From Hoplostethus atlanticus (Eukaryota; Chordata; Actinopteri; Trachichthyiformes; Trachichthyidae), in assembly GCA_034670405.1 (NCBI GenBank), contig JAXDDX010000090.1, positions 146,001 to 210,000 on the forward strand: a DNA stretch of 64,000 bases, given 5' to 3'. Shown in pieces: positions 58,504 through 64,000 of this stretch; the first letter of the stretch is position 1, and each line of letters starts with the position of its first letter. The position numbers and the translations under genes were made by a program. The notes below the pieces were generated by a model. The model did not search any database. It was not told the DNA's origin and was given only the letters and a program-made list of their open reading frames with translations.

Positions 58504-58992
58504 CATGGTCCTGTGGTCACACACACACTCAGACCTATTTATTTCTCCTATCTTATAACTGTTAAAAAGGTCATGGACAGCATTTCTTGTACTGTTAAAA
58601 CCACAACAGGTTTGTTCTGTGATGTGGTCACACACTCTCACCTCCCCACCCACACACACACAGTCATAGAACATGAGAACACACACAGTATGTACATATG
58701 CGTGTGTGTTTTCACAAGAAATGTTGTAAACTACTACAAGGAATGCTGTCCCCCTGCATCATCACACACACGAATACAGCCCCATATGCTCACACCCACT
58801 CACACACACACACACACACACAAACATACCAGCCTGTCGCGTGATTTTAGCTAAGCAGCTCATAACCCTGAGCCACTTGTCACTCTTGGACACGTAAACC
58901 TCATGGCTTTCCTGGAAGGCCAGACCATCAGGTGGCAACACATGGTATCCACTATGACAGGGTTGGAGGACACATACACATATGCATGCCTT

Positions 58993-58995
<3 letters not shown>

Positions 58996-59063
<68 letters not shown>
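58996..59063. repeat. (CA)n microsatellite
   Basis: About 34 CA units. Another short CA run is at about 58799-58822. Confidence 0.95.
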
Positions 59064-59066
<3 letters not shown>

Positions 59067-59292
59067 ATCTGTCTTTGCAGTGATGTCATGGTTCTGTTTC
59101 TGGAAGGTTATTTTGATGGCATGTGTGTGCTGCAGTTGGCTCTGGCCACCTGACTGCACAGAGTGAGAGTCACACAGTTGCTCCGGCTTGTTTAGAAGTC
59201 ACAGAGCTATAACACGGCTTTTGATATAAAGCTGTAGTGATGTGAAGTTATGGCTGAAGTTATCAAATGCAATCCGTCTGTGATGGGCTGTA

Positions 59293-59610
59293 TTTTAAAT
59301 CTACATTATGCAACTTTTTGACTACTCAATAAATAAATAAATAGGGAATATTTGACATGATGAGTCTGTTTCTCTCTGTGACCCTGTGTTCAATGCTTTC
59401 AAGGCTTTTCAATGATGTTGGGGACATATATTTTCTGTGGGCGTGGTCAGGGGTCAAAGTGAGGCTAGAGGCCACAGAGCAGGGAAGTCACAACGACAAC
59501 AAAAACATATTGCAGGTGGGCTGCGTTCACCGGCTGCTTCTGCAACGCCTGCGGTGGCTTTACGGACGCCGGTTACTTCGGCATCAGCTGTTTCAAGGTA
59601 GACAGCCCAT
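59293..59610 (+). mobile_element. MITE-like element, truncated copy
   Basis: It starts ttttaaatctacattatgca, like the left end of the element at 61883. It continues with shared phrases (gggctgcgtt, gcggtgg) but lacks the matching right end. Confidence 0.5.
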
Positions 59611-60589
59611 CAAGCTGCAACAACCCCAAATCATTTAGTATCACAGGCTAAAAGAAAAGTTGTCCAGAGACCACGGGCCCAAAATGAATAGATAACCGGT
59701 GATGTGAAACATGCATGAGTGGCTCTTTCAAACATAACACCAGACAGCTGTCATGCAGTTCCATGTGCTTACACAGATTCATATGGACTATATGAATGAA
59801 TGAAGGTGTGAAAGAGACAGCAACAGACGGGATTAGAGTCGACACATCAGAGTTATGTCTTGTCGTGAGCGGTAGAATGAGCGCGAATGAACGGCAGCGG
59901 AGCAGAGAGAGAGCTGGTGTTAATGGTTCAAACCAGAGGTGGCGGCTCCCCGTCCGATTTTATTGGAATGATCCATAGTGCTGGGGAGGCGTTTCACATC
60001 GTTAAACTAGCAGTTGTACATTTTACAGTAGTTCAACTAAATTTGGATAGTTCTTTTAGTAGCTTATGATTCATGCTTTTAGTACTTGATGACTTTTTTT
60101 TTTTGTCATTTTAGGAATAGTTTACTTCATCTACCAACTGTTTTGGCTGCAGGAAAAAAAGAAGGAATTGCATTTTTCATCATGAGATTTGCTTCATTCC
60201 TGGCACAGTTTCAAATAAAAATACAATTTTTGTTAAAGCTGCACAAGACAAAATGTTTATGTAAAAACAAAATACATGCACCCGTCGGTGGGGTTGTGAC
60301 GGTAACATACAAAATACAAAAAAATGCAACTGGCTTTGGCACAAGGCTTTGGCTGAGGAGGAGGAAGAAAAGGAGGCATAATGAAGGTTGTGGTGATAAA
60401 AGGAGTATGTGGAGAATGAAAGAGGAGGGATGACTAGAGGAGATGAGAGGACAGGTGAATACTGCTCCAAAAGGCAATATTACCTAGAGGAAAAACTCTT
60501 TCAGAAAATTCCTAATGAATGTAAAGGTGACAGACAACATTTTCCAGAGTTATCGTGCCATAACGTAATTCAAAAGTCCAGAAAAATAG
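59611..60589. other. Intergenic, no gene seen
   Basis: A T run near 60093 and the word ttaaagctgcacaagaca near 60233, which resembles an element end but has no partner. Confidence 0.35.
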
Positions 60590-60730
60590 AAAGTCCAAGG
60601 AGAAATACGTCATAGTACCGACCACACTGTTTGATTGACAGGTGATCTCTGAGAAGAGCAGTGAGGAACACCACAGGAACGAGGCTGAGAGACAAAAGAT
60701 GAAGACTAAATACATAAAACACCACAGCAA
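60590..60730 (+). repeat. Dispersed repeat shared with 39 kb, copy 2
   Basis: It matches 39245-39350 in the same orientation (gtccaaggagaaatacgtca, ctgtttgattgacaggtga). Confidence 0.55.
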
Positions 60731-61882
60731 TGACCGCTACAGAGCCCCTAAGGGGACATAGGAGAGAAAAAAAAATAGCAATGCTTTTGCGTTCTCTCGC
60801 AAAAGGAAAAAACATTGCTTTAGTCAGTCTCGGTGGATATACGAAATGTAAACAACACTTGAAGGAATTTGCACAAACTTCCTCCATCACTGCAGCAGTA
60901 AGACAGAAGTCGCTACTTTTAACAACCAAGGAGGGCAGTGTTTACTCCATGATAAACTTTTTTTTGTGAGAAAATGCAAAAGCAATGCTATTTTTGTTTC
61001 CATGTCCCTCTGAGGGCTCCATACGTGGCATTGGAGACAACAGTTTTAAAGATGAGTATCCCGAGGATCACCACTTTAAGCAATCAAAGGCACACAGCAG
61101 TGAGTCTTCACATCAGCACAGAGCCTCTCCGGAGAAATCGGTCGCTCCCCGGATGGAAAACGCAGTCATTACACAGTGAAAAACAGCAGAGCTTCGCCCA
61201 CTGGGGGCAGACCTGCTGTCATGTGTGTCCTTATCAACAATCAGTCATTAATAATCCCCAAAACTTTTAGGAATTTTTGTCAAACAACCTTTTGGATCAT
61301 GTCTATCACCCCCCCCCCCCCCCCCCCCCAACTGTTTTCCTTACCTTAAATTGTTGTTGAAGTCAACAAGTTTCCTGGCTGCAGGCGTTCGGTATGTTTT
61401 TTAATCCCACAGCAGGTGAAGAAGCAATAGAGAGAGAGAGAGAGAGAGACTGTGTGTGAAAGTGTCTGCAGATTGAGATGGCCAACAGCAAGTCAAGTCA
61501 CTCAGTCAGTCATTTGTTGCAACTTTTCTCCCCCGTCCTCTGCTAAACCGGCGTGTGATAGCCGCTCTATTAGGGGTAGAGCAGCACCAACATCCTCTGT
61601 AAACCCTGGCAGCCCTCCAGCATGCCTCCCATATCCAGCACGGCATAGCACAGTGCTGCAGCAACCACAATAGCTATGCTGCCCCTCACCGCTCACAGTA
61701 ATAATTGGTTTTGCGATGATGATCGTCTGTGGCGTTTGGAGGAAGAGAGACAATGCTTGGTGTGGGAGGGAAAAAGAAGAGAGAGAGGCAGCGGGAGGTC
61801 GAGGGAGATTGAGAGCTCGAGGGAGGAAGGAAAACCGCACAGGGGATGGACGAATAACCCGAAACACCACATGAAAAAGGAC
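60731..61882. other. Intergenic with poly(C) and (GA)n tracts
   Basis: A run of 21 C lies at 61309-61329 and a GA run at about 61431-61449. The long minus-strand frame at 61502-62095 shows no known domain and overlaps a MITE. Confidence 0.4.
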
Positions 61883-62315
61883 TTTAAAGCTGGAATATGC
61901 AACTTTTTTCACCATAACAACTAATAAATAACATATTTTATACAGGATCAGTCTGTGTTTGTGGCCCTGTGTGTTCCTGCCTAAAGCCTTTTTTTTGCCT
62001 GAAATTGGCTGTTCAATGATTTGAACAGTCATTTTGGGGTGTATACCGTTTGCCGTGGGCAAATGGGCAGTCAGCTGGGTTGTGGCTGCGACCACAACAA
62101 TGGAGGAAAGCTAAACATTCAAAAACATCAGCTTTTTTTTATTTCAGATGGGCTGCGTTTGCTGTCTGCTTTTTCAACCCTGTGGCGGCACTGCGGATGC
62201 CGGTGACCTCATCAAGCTCATCAAGATGAGTGACAAGTGTCAGGGCGGGAACTTGATCAACTGAGGGGGGATCAGGGCAGGACTAACAACAAAAAGTTGC
62301 ATATTGTAGCTTTAA
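61883..62315. mobile_element. MITE-like element with about 26 bp inverted ends
   Basis: The left end tttaaagctggaatatgcaa and the right end, inverted, ttaaagctacaatatgcaac are near-perfect. 433 bp with no transposase. The truncated relative is at 59293. Confidence 0.75.
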
Positions 62316-63254
62316 CTTTAAAGGACCTTTACTTTGAAGTTACTAAATTACATTTACAGGTACACAGGCAAGTTATATGAAGTGGAATGCCATTTACCTA
62401 CTTGTTACTGCAGTCTTGTTATTCATATAGACTATTATTAGATGCCTCCATACTTTTATCTCTCCCCTGTATGAACATTGTCTTTTTTATACACTGCAGT
62501 TATGTTTTCCAAACAGCTGACACGAATGCCTTCAGATGCCCTCAGAAATATCATAATTACAAGGAAAGTGTGGGAGCCATGTCAACAACTGATGGTAGAA
62601 GTGATGTATTTTATTATTACATGTTACTGTTAATGTTAATGTTTCTATTTTCACTCAATGTTGACCTTTTAGTTGTCATGCCCTTGTGTAATTAAAGCAT
62701 CACTTATATGCCTGATTGCCTGAATGCCTGCATTTACACCTCTTCATCATGCCAGTGCAGCCACTGATTTCTGAAATAAATCAACAGCCACCAAAAAAAT
62801 GAACAACTTTTATCACAGCCTCCATTTGGTTATCATTTCCAAACAAAAGCACTTGAACGCCCGACAAGTTGTTTTTCCGAACTTCCGAAATCAGGATTAT
62901 GAGGAGCACTTGAAGGCAGCAACAGTCACCAATCTTTTGCACTTTTAAAACGGACATGTCATTTTCAACACACCCATGAGAATAGCTAACACGCATCTTA
63001 CATTTAATGTTAGCATTTGCTGCTAATAAAAATTTTTACACACTGGAACTTGAACTTGACACTCATGTCCCAAACCCTTGCATCTAAATCAATATGTAAA
63101 ACAAGATGTGATGTCCTAAACTGCCTCACCGAACACACAGTTTTTAAGCGTGCGTATATGTACGTTGCCTTTCACAGATTACTGGTCACTGGTGCATCCG
63201 TTTCTAAAGTTGTGGAAAGTAACTCTTTATATTTGGCCAGGTATTGCTGTTTTC
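62316..63254. other. Intergenic, no gene seen
   Basis: No recognised feature. Confidence 0.4.
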
Positions 63255-63595
63255 TCCATCCAGGTTTTTAGGTATTTGCACTTTATTAACTTAGGCTCAC
63301 TAATTCATCTTTTAAATACCTTCTCAAAACTTTATTTTTATAGACTCACTTTTATGTAACTGTTTTTCATTTTGCTCACTTTCAATCTTGTATGTATTTT
63401 TTTTTCAATGTGTTTCCTATTTTTATTCTTCTCCTTACATGTTTATTATTCTTGTTTTTATGCTTACTTGTAAACACTTGATAAACTCTGCTTGTAGATA
63501 AGTGTATTAATAAAGTATATTATTGATATATTATTATTATTATTGGTGTTATTATTATTGTTATATTATTATTATTATTGTTGTTGTTGTTGTTA
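63255..63595 (+). mobile_element. Possible LINE tail with (ATT)n end
   Basis: A short frame ends KLYFYRLTFM, like the last residues of L2-type LINE proteins. A low-complexity tail, then ataaagtatattattgat and an (ATT)n run, follow. Weak because no stronger block is present. Confidence 0.3.
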
Positions 63596-64000
63596 GTACA
63601 ACACTACATTTTAAAGGAAATGTGTACAAAAAATATTTTCAGTTAATCAGAATTAGTATCATTTAGGAGGGAACATTTTTAACAACATATTTTTCAGATC
63701 AAATACTTTATCCTAATGAGCGTCATCCGGTAAGCATGGATACTTTGACAAGTGCTTGCCACAATTTCTTCTCTACCTCCCTCTAGAGGTTAAAATGCAG
63801 CTGTGCACACATGTGGAAGACACATGGCTTTGACTGGGCTCAACTCTTGATCCATCCTTTTTCCTCCTCCTCCTCCTTACGGGGTGTTTAATCAAGTTTA
63901 ATCAAAGTTACATTCAGGACTTTTTAAGACCTTTTTAATGCCTGTTATAATGAAACTCAAACTACCATCTGCATAATGTACATTCTCATCCAGATGCCTC
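63596..64000. other. Window end, no feature seen
   Basis: No exon is recognised up to the edge. Confidence 0.4.

Noticed and set aside
58399-59166. Frames rich in HT or CV repeats
   Set aside because: They are translations of (CA)n or (GT)n runs.
61502-62095. 197-codon minus-strand frame
   Set aside because: There is no recognisable domain, it overlaps a MITE end and GA-rich sequence, and it has no splice-consistent neighbours.

Overview
The window looks like nuclear DNA of a teleost fish. Two vertebrate genes with small exons lie on the minus strand. Around and inside them are typical fish repeats: L2-type LINE 3' ends, Tc1-like transposon remnants, Ty3/gypsy elements, solo LTRs, short non-autonomous DNA elements and long (CA)n runs. 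There is no bacterial gene organisation, rRNA, tRNA or CRISPR array that I can support.

Region 1 (about 4.3-20.1 kb, minus strand) holds a complete meprin gene of the beta type (mep1b-like). It has 14 coding exons that splice in a consistent frame to a 703-residue membrane metalloprotease: signal peptide, propeptide, astacin protease, MAM, MATH/TRAF, membrane segment and short tail. The EGF-like module usual in meprins is not visible. Its eighth intron is swollen by a 5.9 kb Ty3/gypsy element, which itself carries a LINE fragment and a 121 bp insertion. Other introns hold two solo LTRs, a Tc1 remnant and a pair of back-to-back perfect hairpins.

Region 2 (20.2-29.2 kb) is intergenic. It contains a Tc1-like transposase remnant, a solo LTR with a 4 bp target duplication, a 715 bp element with 15 bp inverted ends, a 289 bp fold-back and several microsatellites.

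Region 3 (29.2-34.9 kb, minus strand) holds kcnmb2, the beta-2 subunit of the BK calcium-activated potassium channel. Four coding exons give 233 residues with a conserved N-terminal inactivation ball. The introns contain a LINE tail, a short inverted-repeat element and a 76 bp direct repeat.

Region 4 (35-64 kb) shows no host gene I can support. It is a repeat graveyard. An eroded Ty3/gypsy fossil lies at 43.1-44.7 kb. A 2.2 kb composite DNA element with CpG-rich inverted arms lies at 45.3-47.5 kb. A nested pair of Ty3/gypsy fossils lies at 49.2-56.2 kb. The remainder is MITE-like elements and long (CA)n tracts.

The most unusual signal is the pol order of two of the Ty3/gypsy elements (10.6-16.4 kb and 52.7-56.2 kb). 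In both, integrase follows protease directly, and in the first it precedes reverse transcriptase and RNase H. That is the order of Ty1/copia, known within Ty3/gypsy for the Gmr1-like group of fish and other deuterostomes. The two host genes have no evident functional link; they are neighbours on the same strand.
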